64,000 bases of DNA from Alternaria dauci (Eukaryota > Ascomycota > Dothideomycetes > Pleosporales > Pleosporaceae), in NCBI RefSeq assembly GCF_042100115.1, contig NC_091275.1, positions 2,232,001 through 2,296,000 on the forward strand. The letters are read 5' to 3'. Position 1 is the stretch's first letter. Each line of letters opens with the position of its first letter. The translations under genes were made by a program, and so were the position numbers. Shown here in pieces: positions 21,734 to 31,672 of this stretch. The notes beneath the pieces are model-generated. The model saw only the letters and a list, made by a program, of their open reading frames with translations. It was not told where the DNA came from and searched no databases.

Positions 21734-22645
21734 CTACGGGGCGCACCAGCCGAGTCCGGTGGTAGCAAGGCCGGCGGCGCTTGCAAGGCGCTTGCCGCGT
21801 TCGTTGAGACTAAGAATCAGCAACTTCTTCTCTGCCCAGAAGTTCTCAAAGGCATTGATATCGTCGGAGGAGAGGGCACCCTTAGCGCGCTTAGCCTCCT
21901 GCCACTCTGTGTCGACCTTGTAAGACTTGTGACGTAGACGGGGAAGGGCCTCAGTGCGCAGGTGCGACAGCTCCGCGGCATACTTGGCATCGTGCGACCT
22001 AAGCGGCGTGGAGAAGGAGCGCTCACGTGAGCGAGACAGCTCTGGGGGGCCCAGGCTGATGGGTGAGCCAGGGCACATGATCTGAGATCCAGATACGCCC
22101 GAGAAGGCCGGAGTCGTAGGCGAGGCACTTCCTGACTGGGAGGCTGTTGACGCACTGGTGAGAGGCGAGGAAGAGTCAGAGTGGAAGACACTGCTCGCGT
22201 TGCTGACTGTGCGGAATTTTGGGGGAGGGAGTTCGTCGAGGTGAACCAGAAGCTCGTCTCCAGTAGACTTGGGGTCGACTTCGAAGCTGTCAAAGTGCTG
22301 GTCGAGACGCGCGAAGCCTAATTCAGTTGGCATATTGAATCAAGTGCACAGAGGATGGTTGGACTCACCAGTCAGAACAGCGGCACCTGCACGCTGAACA
22401 TCGGTCAGGCTAGATTGGACTTGCTGTGGAAGACGGTCCCAGAGCTGCTGGGGACAGTTCCACTGGCGCAAGTGAGAGGGGTCGTAGCTGAATGCATCAC
22501 CGTCCTTGGGGCAGACAGTGCGAGCAGCATCTACGCTCGAGGCACTGCGTGAGAGGCAAGCAATTGGCTTGCGACTCGAGTTGCGGCGCGATGTTGGGAT
22601 AGGGTCATGATAGACAGGGTGGGGAGATAGTGGAGCAGCAGCCAT
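21734..22645 (-). CDS. hypothetical protein, two exons
   Basis: The first ATG is at 22645 (MAAAPLSPHPVYHDPIP); a longer frame upstream opens with TTG and is rejected. Exon 1 ends in GAGCAGGTG-like coding sequence reading VQRAGAAVLTG, and an intron of about 50 nt (near 22368-22319, GTGAGT donor, AATTAG acceptor) joins in phase to FARLDQHFDSFEV. Predicted length is about 287 residues. The middle is Ser/Pro/Thr-rich and probably disordered. The C-terminal ~75 residues are helical and charged (a WQEAKRAKGALSSDD segment, then a FWAEKK helix) with a Gly/Ala-rich end. I do not recognise the family; the clean splice and codon use argue that it is real. Confidence 0.65.
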
Positions 22646-24320
22646 GGCGGTAGTGTAGTATGTCGAGTAGGTCTGTGTGGAGTTTTTGGTCGACAAAGAG
22701 TGGAGGTTGAGACTCGGTAGCGGATTGCGGGGTGCACAGCAACGAGTGGTGGCGGCAAAGACTCAAAGGAGCGTGAGTGGTATTTGTAGAGAGCGACGGG
22801 AATCTTCTAGACAAATATTGATTGTGTGAGGTGAGGTGGTGGTGGAGGTGGAAGGGCAAAAGATCGCGGAAGCGCTGGTGATCGAAGGTCTTAGCGGAGT
22901 AAACAGGGCGAGGTGTGGAGTCGAGGCAGGGGTGTGCGGGCACTTTGCGGGCGGCGTTGGTGCGTGTGCTGGTAGTTATGGGAATCTACGGCCCAAAGGC
23001 ACTTTCCCATGTAGCTTGACGGAGCGACTACGTCAATCCAGGGTGCAGAGAGCTGCACAGGCTGAGGAATCGGGGATGCCGCGAGTCCAAGGGTACAAAG
23101 CCTGTCTGCCTGGACGGTGAAAGGGGGGGCGAAGGGGGCGGGTAGGCTGTGGCACTGTGGTTGGTGAGCCCAAGTGCCCAGGAGCTTGACAGTGGAAATG
23201 CGGGCTACAGTGACGCAGGGAAAACCGCTGTGCGTGCGCGGACAACGAAAAAAGGTGCTAGGGCGAGATTCCCAGTCCTTCGGGTTCATGGCTGCCCACC
23301 TGCAGTCGCTGGCTGCACGGCATGCCCGCCACGCTATCGCGGCGCAAGAGCATCCCAAAACGAACGTGAATGTCTCGGCGTGTCTAGAAGCTGCGCCGAA
23401 TATTGCTCTGCTGCTGCTGAGGTGGGCTGACGCCAAAAAAGAAAAAAACTCGTCAGCCAACTTACATGATACGTCACTGGGCCGTCGCTTCCTTGCGGTT
23501 TCGGGCTGATCCGGAACCAGGTGGGCTTGGGGGCGAGGCGCAGGCTCGAGGGATGCCGGAACCAGCCACACACCGACGCACACACTGAAACCGTCCAAGT
23601 GTGAGCCTTGAGGAGAGAGAGGCGCGTGCAGACGGCTCGAGAGGAATGCTCTACGACGTCTTTTTAGTACTCGCGTTTCAAGTTTGACCATCAGCTGACT
23701 GCGGTACATATGTACATGGAGGCCCGGCGCCAACTTACTGCAGTAGCGTAGCGATAGCTTTGGCGGGGGAAGTCGCGTTAGCCGAAGTCTCTGTCAGAGC
23801 GCAGGAGGAGCGACACACGGCGAGATGGCTGTGGACGACTTGTGTCGAGCTGCGCGCTTTTGTATCAGCGCCCGAGTTTGGTCTTCCTGGCCTGGGGTGC
23901 GCGCGGATGCGAGAATTTTCAGCTCGACCTCTCTGGTTCCGGCCCCACAAACTCTATCTCCTTCTGAATTGTGGTCTGCTTGTCGTCAGCACGCGTTCAA
24001 CGACGTATCGTCTCCAACCGATGCCTGGTCGACCAAACGAGCACGCCAGACAACGCAATCATGTAAACAGACACACCACACCACACATCAGCTCCAGCGA
24101 GCTGCATGCCCTGGGACGCTTTCACATGCATGTCTTAGGATAGTAGTATTGCTTAAGTACTACCACCACCACTGTTTGCTGTTCGCGTGGTCAATAGACG
24201 ACGCGTCTGAGAGCCACGTTGCCGAACTCTTCCAGATTGGCATAGCCCGCACGCGTCCCAGAAAACCCCTCATCACGGTACATCACGCTTTCATGCTAAA
24301 GTCGTCGCGCGACTGGTTGA
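22646..24320. other. 1.7 kb intergenic region
   Basis: Holds the promoter and leader of the hypothetical gene to the left and the 3' end of ess1 to the right. Long GC-rich ORFs occur (the longest, 22891-23733 minus, opens with TTG and reads as low-information Pro/Ser/Ala/Arg sequence), but none shows family motifs or a supportable start. No RNA gene seen. Confidence 0.5.
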
Positions 24321-25041
24321 CTACTCGAGCCTGCGTTGTGTGCTGTTAGCATCATACAGAGGCATGTGAAAGTCGTCGCACCTTTGGATCAAGTGCACGC
24401 CCGAAGCCGTCTCGACCATGCCGCTCACCTGGCCCTTCTCGAGCTCAAAGGCAGCCTGTTCAAACTCCTTCTGCATGTCGCCCCTGCCAAAGAAGCCCCT
24501 GGTGACGTTAGTGTCTCTCTCCACGTCTTCAACGCCGCAACCTCTTACAAGTCTCCTCCTTTACGAGCGCTGCTGCAATCTGACTCGGTAGATGCAAGTT
24601 CCGACAGAGATTTGGCGTTGGGGTCATCCGCTCCCTGCTCATACGCCTGGATCTGCTTGTGGTAATTCTCAATCATTGTCCGCGCCTCTTCGACTGAGCG
24701 CGTAATCTTGGGCTCTCGCCAACTAGCTGGGCGTCTGCTGTCACGGTGCTTGACAAGGAGATGGGCGCATCGGATCTTGCCCTCAGTCCCTGCGACGGGT
24801 GCCGGCGCGACGCCCTTGGAGCTGTGGTGGGCAGCCATGTACGCCTTGAGCTTGTCCGGGTCGGTTCCCTGCGGTGGTTCCCATCGCGAGTCTTTTGTCT
24901 GGGCGTGGAAGTAGTAAGGGAGGTTCTTCGTGTTGGAGCGGCGCACCTCCCATCCTTCGGGGAGTCCAGTCTCGGCGGTCGACTATGACGCGTGAGTTTG
25001 TGCACGAGGTGGGCTGAGACGACAGGCGCAACACTCACCAT
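24321..25041 (-). CDS. ess1: Pin1/Ess1-type peptidyl-prolyl cis-trans isomerase
   Basis: Ess1/Pin1 isomerises phospho-Ser/Thr-Pro bonds, chiefly in the RNA polymerase II C-terminal domain. Four exons: 25041-25039 (only the ATG), 24982-24549, 24498-24382 and 24330-24321, giving 187 residues. An N-terminal WW domain is clear (LPEGWEVRRSNTKNLPYYF, then SRWEPP), followed by a short linker and a parvulin domain with RCAHLLVKHRDSRRPASW (phosphate-binding basic loop), a GGDLGFFGRGDM core and the end SGVHLIQRLE. Length is slightly above the ~165-180 usual for the family. All junctions are in phase with GT-AG borders. The gene is divergent from rpb9. Confidence 0.95.
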
Positions 25042-25453
25042 TTTTGCTAATAATCTACCTGTATACGTAGGACGGGGTCTGGTATGGTAGAGCGCAAGTA
25101 GTGCAGAGCTTGACAGGAGTCTTCGCACGGATGTTGTACGGGCAGCGTGGAGCGACGTCTGGAATTGCAGGCGGTGGACAAGGCGATCGGCGCTCCAAGG
25201 TCGACAATGCGGGGGCGCCTTCCAAACAACGAGCGCGGCTCTGCACCGCAGCAACCAACAGCACCCGCGAATCAAGACGGGTGGCCCGCGCTCACCGACG
25301 TGACTCTGCCTCGACTCTTGCATCCACACGTCTTTCTCGATACACTTTTTTCGACTTTTCTCGACACGCGCAATATCACGACCGACACGACTGCACTCGC
25401 TACACAAGCGCACACGGATTACGACCTTTACACCCACCGTCCTCGCACTCAAC
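25042..25453. promoter_or_regulatory. shared divergent region of ess1 and rpb9
   Basis: A 412-bp interval between the ATG of ess1 (minus) and that of rpb9 (plus). It probably carries both promoters. No particular binding site is claimed. Confidence 0.5.
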
Positions 25454-26285
25454 ATGGCATCCCCAGCAGCACAAATGGGAGGCTCCAAGGGCGGCAAGGA
25501 GCCCATTCTCTTCCGCTTCTGCTCAGAATGGTGAGCAGCCTGTCAGCGTCGCCTGCGACAAAGATGATTGCTGACCAAGCCCAGTTCCAACTTGCTGTTC
25601 CCCCGCGAAGACAAGTCCGAGAACAAGCTGCTTTTCGCCTGCCGCACATGCAGCTTCACCGAAGAAGCGCCCTCGTCCTGCGTTATGCGCCACGAAATCG
25701 CGTCCACAGTCGGAGCCACAGCCGGTGTCACCGCCGAGGTTGCTCAGGATCCCACGGTTGGTTACTCCCTGTCTGATGCCCAAGCTGCCCAGGCCGCTCT
25801 TTCTGAGGAGATGCCCTGCTGCACCATGTGTGGCATGCCCATCCTGTGCCAGGAGTGCGGCGAGGAATCGGCTCCTGGCTTTGCGCTAGAGGCCGAGGAC
25901 GAGGACCCGCAGGCAGAGCGTCCCCAGCAGGAGATGCGCGAGGAGGATGACCTGTTTGAAGACTATGACGACGACTGCGATGAAGACATGTGGGACGAAC
26001 CCACGTCTTGAAAGCGCCCTCGCAGCCTGCGTCCCCTACCAGTACAGTTGCTTGCTTGCTCTTGAGCGTGCTCGCTGACTGTACCTGCGTCTAGTTACCG
26101 CGTATCCAGAAACAATGCACAGAGTGCGGCGAGAATGAAGCCGTCTTCTTCCAGTCGCAGCAGCGGACCGCCGAGACGGGCATGGTAAGTATCTCGGTCA
26201 TGTTCACGAGCTGTTCTGACTTGCTTAGGCCCTTTACTATGTGTGCGCCGGATGCGGTCATGTCTCGCGCCCGTCGGACAGCTAG
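25454..26285 (+). CDS. rpb9: RNA polymerase II subunit Rpb9
   Basis: Rpb9 is a small two-zinc-ribbon Pol II subunit involved in start-site choice, TFIIS-stimulated cleavage and fidelity. Predicted exons are 25454-25530, 25585-25756, 26095-26184 and 26229-26285, giving 131 residues. Zinc ribbon 1 has FCSEC and CRTC; the linker ends VAQDPT; then LPRIQKQCTEC starts zinc ribbon 2, which contains AVFFQSQQR and YYVCAGCGH. The join DPT-LPR reproduces the conserved family sequence and is in phase. The intron 25757-26094 is 338 nt, far longer than its neighbours, and its donor is the weak GTTGGT. That intron is open in frame for 84 codons (separate entry). Family identity is certain; the third junction is the only one supporting a complete protein. 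Confidence 0.93.
25757..26011 (+). other. in-frame ORF inside the rpb9 intron: candidate alternative C-terminus
   Basis: If the intron is retained, translation continues from the Rpb9 linker for 84 more codons to a TGA at 26009. The segment has a helical Ala/Gln-rich start, a cysteine motif C-x2-C-x5-C-x2-C near 25820-25857 preceded by another Cys, then a strongly acidic tail (EAEDEDPQAE, later FEDYDDDCDEDMW). By my count 59 of 84 codons end in G or C, as in the flanking exons. It replaces the second zinc ribbon with a different potential zinc-binding element. It ends EPTS, echoing the DPT before the intron. No phase-correct GT donor lets this segment be spliced to the canonical ribbon exon. 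Confidence 0.55.
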
Positions 26286-26499
26286 GAGGAAGACGATAGG
26301 CAATGCATGTAGCCGGCGTTTAATCTCACAACATTTTACTGCGAGGAGTTCAGGAAAAAGCGGTCTTCAGATACCCGTAGGTATAGTTTAGTGGCATACA
26401 CATAATGTTACATTCCAAAGCGCTCCATAGACTCCCAAAAATGCATCTTTCATCCCACAGCCATGCCGTCATCCGTGTTATTGGACCAAGCACACGGCA

Positions 26500-27020
26500 T
26501 TACACGTGCATGGGCGCCAGCGACAGGATTTTTGACCACTGTTTCTGCCTCAGTTCCGCCGCAACGACACCACTGACTCTGGACCCAATCGGTTCCCCGG
26601 CCTTGTTGATCAGCACGCAGGCATTGTCGTCGAACTTGACTACACTGCCATCCGGGCGCTGCCACTTCTTCGCTGTGCGTACTACAACCGCGTGCCGTAC
26701 ATCTCCTCGTCGTACTTTGTTGGCTGCGCTGATGGAGACGCTGTTACCGGTTTCCGGGCCGAAATTTCGCTGCTTCTTTACGACGACTACTATGCGGTCG
26801 CCTGCTTCCATCAGCCTTTGTTCCGAGCATGACTCGCCTGCCACAGTCTGCTAGACGTACCGACTTTCGCGGGGCGTTTGGATCGCAGGACGTTGACACA
26901 TTCGACTATGGCGGCGCCCGAGTTGTCGATGCAATTTACGAGGGTCTAGAAGGGCGGATATATCAGTCCTTGCTCTGCCCGCCTTGATCGCCGGATGCGG
27001 CACACCTTTAATTGAATCAT
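26500..27020 (-). CDS. mrpl38: mitochondrial ribosomal protein uL14m
   Basis: A component of the large subunit of the mitochondrial ribosome, homologous to bacterial L14. Three exons: 27020-27006 (MIQLK), 26945-26861 ([16 protein letters not shown]) and 26801-26500, joining in phase to 133 residues, close to the ~123 of bacterial L14. Signature elements are NSGA near the N-terminus, [27 protein letters not shown] and a [10 protein letters not shown] segment. No separate presequence is evident. It converges with rpb9 (about 215 bp) and diverges from set9. Confidence 0.93.
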
Positions 27021-27589
27021 CCTGGGTGCCTGCTTTTGTTCTGTGATCCCGCTTGCGGCTGCCTGGCACGATGCGCGCTGTGCTGTGGTTGTGCAGTGGG
27101 TGATTGTCTAGGTCGGCAACATCAAAGTTGCAAGTTGGTGGTAGTGTCGGGCTTTCTCTGGCAGTTTGGCGGCTTGCGCCGTCGTCCCCCCAGTCTTCTC
27201 GCTTATGCTTTCACCCCAGCGCAAGTGCCTATGCGCGTCTCCATAAGCAGGGCGGCTGAGTACAGGGATATCGAGCGCGGCGAGCCTTGTCGAGGTCACT
27301 CACTCCCGCACACACTTGTCGGGTGAGCGGTTGCGCCCGTCGCTCTTTCCTCTCCTTGCGCGCGTCGCTGCTGTTGTCCGGGACGCTGCTTCTCCTTTCG
27401 TGTCCCTGTCATTGCACTTTGACGGTGAATGCGTTGTCGTTTGCGCTCCTGGCTACAAGCACGTCACTCACTTTCGCCCTACCAACCACCCCTTTAATCA
27501 CGAAACCCGACGACTCCCCACGATCTCTACGACCCACGGCTGCGTGCGCATATTCGCTCGGCCGCACTTCACCACCGCGTCGCGCCATC
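27021..27589. promoter_or_regulatory. shared divergent region of uL14m and set9
   Basis: A 569-bp interval between divergent start codons. An open frame runs upstream of set9 from 27287, but it reads as Leu/Ser/Arg-rich non-family sequence and is taken as leader. Confidence 0.5.
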
Positions 27590-29575
27590 ATGGCGCCCTC
27601 GACCAAACTCACGCTCGACAAGCTTGCCACCTTTGACGATATCATCACCGACGCGCTTGTCGACAAACTGTACTTCTGGGCCAAGATTCGCAAGAACAGA
27701 GGCGGCCGGTTTACGGGATCAAGAGGGCTGCATGAGGAGGATGTTGCCGACATTATCCGGCAGCACGTTGTCTGGGAGAAGGACCCGGCAGAGGCTGTGC
27801 ACAAGTTACTGCAGCTGCCAGGACTGCGCCGGTTCGTCAACAGTCTGAAGGATGAGCGGGATCAGGACCAATTCAGACGGCATCTCCGGAGATACGTCAA
27901 CATCTACATGTCGGATTGCCAATTCGAGGTCACCACCACCAACCGCTATATGATTACTGAACACGAGGCGGCAATCACCGCGCGGAAAGACATCAACCCC
28001 CGCGAGGAGATCAAGTACTTGACCGGGGTGCAAGTGGCAATGACAGAGGAGCAAGAGAAAGTGTTGGAGTTGGCGCGCAAAGACTTCAGTTTGGTGATTT
28101 CCAGTAGGAAGAAAACGCGCTCGTTGTTCCTGGGTCCCGCGCGCTTCGCCAACCACGATTGCGACGCCAATGCAAAGCTCACAACCAAGGGCTACGACGG
28201 CATGCAGATTGTTGCAGTGAAACCTATTCTCGAGGGAGAGGAGATTACGGTTTCCTACGGTGAAGATTACTTTGGTGACGATAATGAAGAGTGCTTGTGT
28301 AATACTTGCGAAAGTCTCCAGCAAAATGGCTGGGCGCCCATGAAACGAGTCGAACTCAGCGACGCCGACAACGAAGACGACGCGCAGATTGCAGACGAAG
28401 GGCATACAGACGACATTGCCTCCGAAGCCATCTGCTCTTCCACCAAGAGGCCGCGAGACGACTCAGCAGACGAGGATCTTTCGCGCGACTCGACGCCAGC
28501 CCCGAAACGTGCAAGATTCGAGCAAAAGAGTTCACCGAACAAGCAGCACACATCCAACCTGCTTCGAAAAACGACGCTCAAGAAGGCGCATAGCACATCC
28601 TCGTTGCGCCAGGAACTCCCAGTATCGAGCGTCGAAGACCCGGCGACCAATTTGCACGAATTGCCAGAAAAGTCGCCCGAAAATCGCCACCAGCAGCGTG
28701 AGGGCCTTCTGACAGTGAACACGGATTTGATCAGCTCATCACGGGAGCCATCGCCGCAGTCATCCATGGCGGCGGCCTCGCCCAAGTCGACACATTCGTC
28801 TACAGACGCCACGTCAATAGACGAAGACCACGCACATGAGGTCAGCGATCACAGGGAGAAGGTCGACTCTCAGACGATACAGGATCGCCCAGCGCTTGGG
28901 GTGGCCATAGTGAAGGAGGAAGTTACTACGACAACGGTAAACGCCCCGTGGCCCTCCCCACCTGCAGACGAAGACGCATACATGTCCGATCTCAGCGAAC
29001 TTTCTGAGAGCTTCGAATTTGACGACGTGAACCAGCAGATTGTCAAGCGCAAGCCTCGACCCACACTACGCACGACACGGTCCAAGTCACGCTTCGACGT
29101 CCAGAACCGCGTCGGGACGCCCATCACGATTGAAGAGGGGGACGAAGCCGAGTACGTCGAGAACACGCGAAAGCCAGGTGACTATATGACATCAAACGCT
29201 CTTCTCTCAGCCAAATACTCCAAGTGGGTTAATTGCCACACATGCGACACAGACTTCGTTCAGCAAGACGGCTACAACACGCGTAAAGATTGCCCACGAT
29301 GCGAACGCCATTCGAAGCTCTACGGCTTTCCCTGGCCCAAGACTGAAAGAGAAGGCAAGCACGACAAAGAGGAGCGTATACGCGACCACCGCACCGTTCA
29401 TCGCTTCGTCGACCCGGATGAAGAGCGCCAGCTGAAGCGCGATAAGACTAAGAAGGTCATCCGAGAGCATATCCGCGAACGCTTTTCAACGCCGAGGAGC
29501 GCGAGAGATACTATGAGCTCGAGTATAGAGGTTGATAGCGGGAGAAAGAGGAGGCGCGTGAGGAAGACAATGTAA
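27590..29575 (+). CDS. set9: Set9/Kmt5 histone H4 lysine-20 methyltransferase
   Basis: Set9 (SUV420 family) methylates histone H4 on lysine 20, with roles in DNA-damage checkpoint signalling in fission yeast. Single exon, 661 residues from the ATG at 27590, chosen because the family's N-terminal helical region (LTLDKLATFDDIITD) starts there. The SET domain lies at about 115-226: the NHDCDANA substrate/SAM-binding motif at 188-195 and YGEDYF at 223-228, with post-SET cysteines at 235, 237 and 240. A long Ser/Glu-rich linker follows. The C-terminal module near 548-580 has paired cysteines (CHTCD, CPRCE) and an aromatic LYGFPWPK motif typical of fungal Set9. The tail is basic. Confidence 0.94.
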   Translation: MAPSTKLTLDKLATFDDIITDALVDKLYFWAKIRKNRGGRFTGSRGLHEEDVADIIRQHVVWEKDPAEAVHKLLQLPGLRRFVNSLKDERDQDQFRRHLRRYVNIYMSDCQFEVTTTNRYMITEHEAAITARKDINPREEIKYLTGVQVAMTEEQEKVLELARKDFSLVISSRKKTRSLFLGPARFANHDCDANAKLTTKGYDGMQIVAVKPILEGEEITVSYGEDYFGDDNEECLCNTCESLQQNGWAPMKRVELSDADNEDDAQIADEGHTDDIASEAICSSTKRPRDDSADEDLSRDSTPAPKRARFEQKSSPNKQHTSNLLRKTTLKKAHSTSSLRQELPVSSVEDPATNLHELPEKSPENRHQQREGLLTVNTDLISSSREPSPQSSMAAASPKSTHSSTDATSIDEDHAHEVSDHREKVDSQTIQDRPALGVAIVKEEVTTTTVNAPWPSPPADEDAYMSDLSELSESFEFDDVNQQIVKRKPRPTLRTTRSKSRFDVQNRVGTPITIEEGDEAEYVENTRKPGDYMTSNALLSAKYSKWVNCHTCDTDFVQQDGYNTRKDCPRCERHSKLYGFPWPKTEREGKHDKEERIRDHRTVHRFVDPDEERQLKRDKTKKVIREHIRERFSTPRSARDTMSSSIEVDSGRKRRRVRKTM

Positions 29576-30238
29576 ACTCATTGGTTTTCCGGGCTGCATA
29601 CATTGGATCATAAAATAAGAGCTGAGACATGGACTGGTCTTGTACACTACACGATTTCGACATGAATTTAGGCCCAGGCCTTGTGCTTGGGCACTTATCG
29701 CGCCGAAGAGAGGACTATAGCGACTCGTTTGGGAGAGGAAGAGCACGCGTGCGTTGCCTTTATCGATTTGGTCTACACTTTTGCGTTGCGCGCGTATCAT
29801 CTTTGGGTTATATACTTCTTCGTCATCTCCACTGCATTTCAGAGGGGCATGCATTTGCATACAAGCAGCGGCGTTACATTCAACATTCAGCATTCGGGGT
29901 CCTTGCACTGTACGATACCATAGGATACGAGAATCACGTTATAGAACGAGACAATTCCTGATACCTCGATGCATGCTCTGTGGCTGATCAAATCGTATAG
30001 GGAATGGAAATAAGTGAAAGGAGAACCGCAAATCGCAATCGTTTCCCTGTGATCCAGAGTATATGAGTTTGTTCGTTTGCTTCCTTCTTTCATCACCTGC
30101 GAACTATTTTATTACAAGTCCTCATTCACTTCTGCGTCTCCTTGTCCCGCTCAACCCCTAGCCATCGTAAGTGTCCCTGAACCATGTGCATGTGAGATGT
30201 ACGCTGACTTGGTAAGTCCGCATTTAGTATCTAACAGC
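29576..30238. other. intergenic region, nothing recognised
   Basis: About 660 bp between set9 and the tandem small-gene pair. The plus-strand ORF that precedes the first small gene in frame (from 30077) may be leader or an unrecognised exon. No RNA gene or repeat seen. Confidence 0.45.
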
Positions 30239-30604
30239 ATGCCCGAACAATCCAAACTCTACATAGTCTTCTGCGAAAAATCAGGCGATCCTCTCCCGAC
30301 CATACTGTACCAGTCTCATAGTTTGAGTGAAGCAGACCGTTACTTAGATCAGCACGTTACGGATTTTGACAGAGAGTACGTTGTTACAGGCGGAGCGACG
30401 AATGCTGATTGGCTAAGAATGTTTCGCATAGAGAATTGGATAACTTGCTCTATACATGGCACGAAAATGGATGTCTGGGTGGAGTGTGCAGATATCGTGG
30501 GCGGATGCTTTGAGAATATCAAAAGCGGTGCAGATGGGGTGAGCGGAATACGCAAATTGATTGCCCAGCACGTTGGAGATGGGAAAGCTCCTGATGCATC
30601 ATAG
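30239..30604 (+). CDS. small protein of unknown function, tandem paralog 1
   Basis: Single exon of 121 residues starting MPEQSKLYIVFCEK. The frame is open upstream to 30077, but the start at 30239 aligns with the second paralog. It lacks a signal peptide and membrane segment. Features shared with the downstream gene are the opening M-x2-Q-x-K-x-Y, a central ILY patch, and MDVWVE followed by an Ile/Cys/Gly pattern near the C-terminus. I do not recognise a family; the duplication is the main evidence that it is a real gene. Confidence 0.55.
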   Translation: MPEQSKLYIVFCEKSGDPLPTILYQSHSLSEADRYLDQHVTDFDREYVVTGGATNADWLRMFRIENWITCSIHGTKMDVWVECADIVGGCFENIKSGADGVSGIRKLIAQHVGDGKAPDAS

Positions 30605-30774
30605 TTTCAAGACCTAAGCAACAATTGTTTTTTTTTCAATCAGAGGGTCGGGAAACAATGTCTAGTTGGTTTGCTACCACCCTCGTGCTTCTTGCCGCTA
30701 TTCAAAACGACCATGTCTTTGCCTATCTTGAAAGAGAAGTCGGATATACCTCTATTTCTCGTCCCGGATCTCTC

Positions 30775-31131
30775 ATGTCAGGCCAACGACCCAAAGCTTA
30801 CTTGATCCTTCGAAAACTAGATGAACAAGCAGACTCTGAGGTACTCTACATGTTCCATGACCCGAATTCAGCACAACTATATCTACGTGCAAATGTCGTA
30901 GGCGAGAGATACGACGTTTTAAACATGGTCATAGACAACGGACTACAGAAACTCCATCTTCACGATCGGTATACGTTTCGCGAGATGGATGTTTGGGTGG
31001 AAACTGTGAATATCATGGATACGTGCTTGATGGATAATATATTTAACGGTGTAGAGGGAGCCCAGGGGCGGGTAGAAGATTTCTGGGCGCCAGTTGACCG
31101 TGAGACATTTCAGAATAGATTTGTAGGTTGA
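30775..31131 (+). CDS. small protein of unknown function, tandem paralog 2
   Basis: About 118 residues from the ATG at 30775 (MSGQRPKAYLILRKLDEQ), which aligns with the start of paralog 1. An in-frame ATG at 30658 would add a hydrophobic N-terminus (SSWFATTLVLLAAIQ) that could be a signal peptide or simply leader translated in frame. The C-terminal half contains MDVWVETVNIMDTC and a Gly-containing stretch, matching the MDVWVE...C...G...G pattern of paralog 1. The two genes are 170 bp apart (54 bp if the longer start is used) and in the same direction, as expected for tandem duplication. Function unknown. Confidence 0.55.
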   Translation: MSGQRPKAYLILRKLDEQADSEVLYMFHDPNSAQLYLRANVVGERYDVLNMVIDNGLQKLHLHDRYTFREMDVWVETVNIMDTCLMDNIFNGVEGAQGRVEDFWAPVDRETFQNRFVG

Positions 31132-31672
31132 ATTTCGTCAGCGGGGATATTATTGTTGCTAGTGGTGCTGGTGTGCTCTTTGTATGCCACAATCTCAATA
31201 TGCTCTTCCAAATTAACGTTTACAGATGACACTTCATCCAGTGTATTCGTGCGGTATGCTTGACGCCCGATATATATGAAGTAAAACGAACAAGACTTGG
31301 CAGTGTCTAGGGCGTATGAAATACCACAGATAAAGCCTTACTTTCACGTCTTGATTTGTCAGGCTACGGTTGATTAATGTCATGGTGTCCCAAATATACC
31401 TTGTCATAAAAGAGTACCCACATATCGAGCTCGACGACAAAACCGCGTTATAAATAGAACTCGTTGCTGCCCATCACAGCCTCGATAGCGCGTGCAGACA
31501 GTTAGATCTGAATACGATGACGTGGTCCTCAAAGACACATTCGGAGAAGCCTTTCAGTTCTTTGTCATAAACAGTCCTCCTAGAAGAGCTACTCGAGCGT
31601 TGTATCTGGAGGCTATACAGCTGGGGAATGATTGGAATGAATACGAAGATTGATGGCAGTACCATGCTTATA

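Noticed and set aside
22891..23733. 280-codon minus-strand ORF
   Set aside because: Opens with TTG, and the sequence is Pro/Ser/Ala/Arg-rich without family motifs; typical of a GC-rich chance frame.
26000..26095. Splicing of the acidic rpb9 segment to the second zinc ribbon to give one long protein
   Set aside because: The only GT at that end (26005) leaves phase 2, whereas the ribbon exon needs phase 0; no canonical donor fits.
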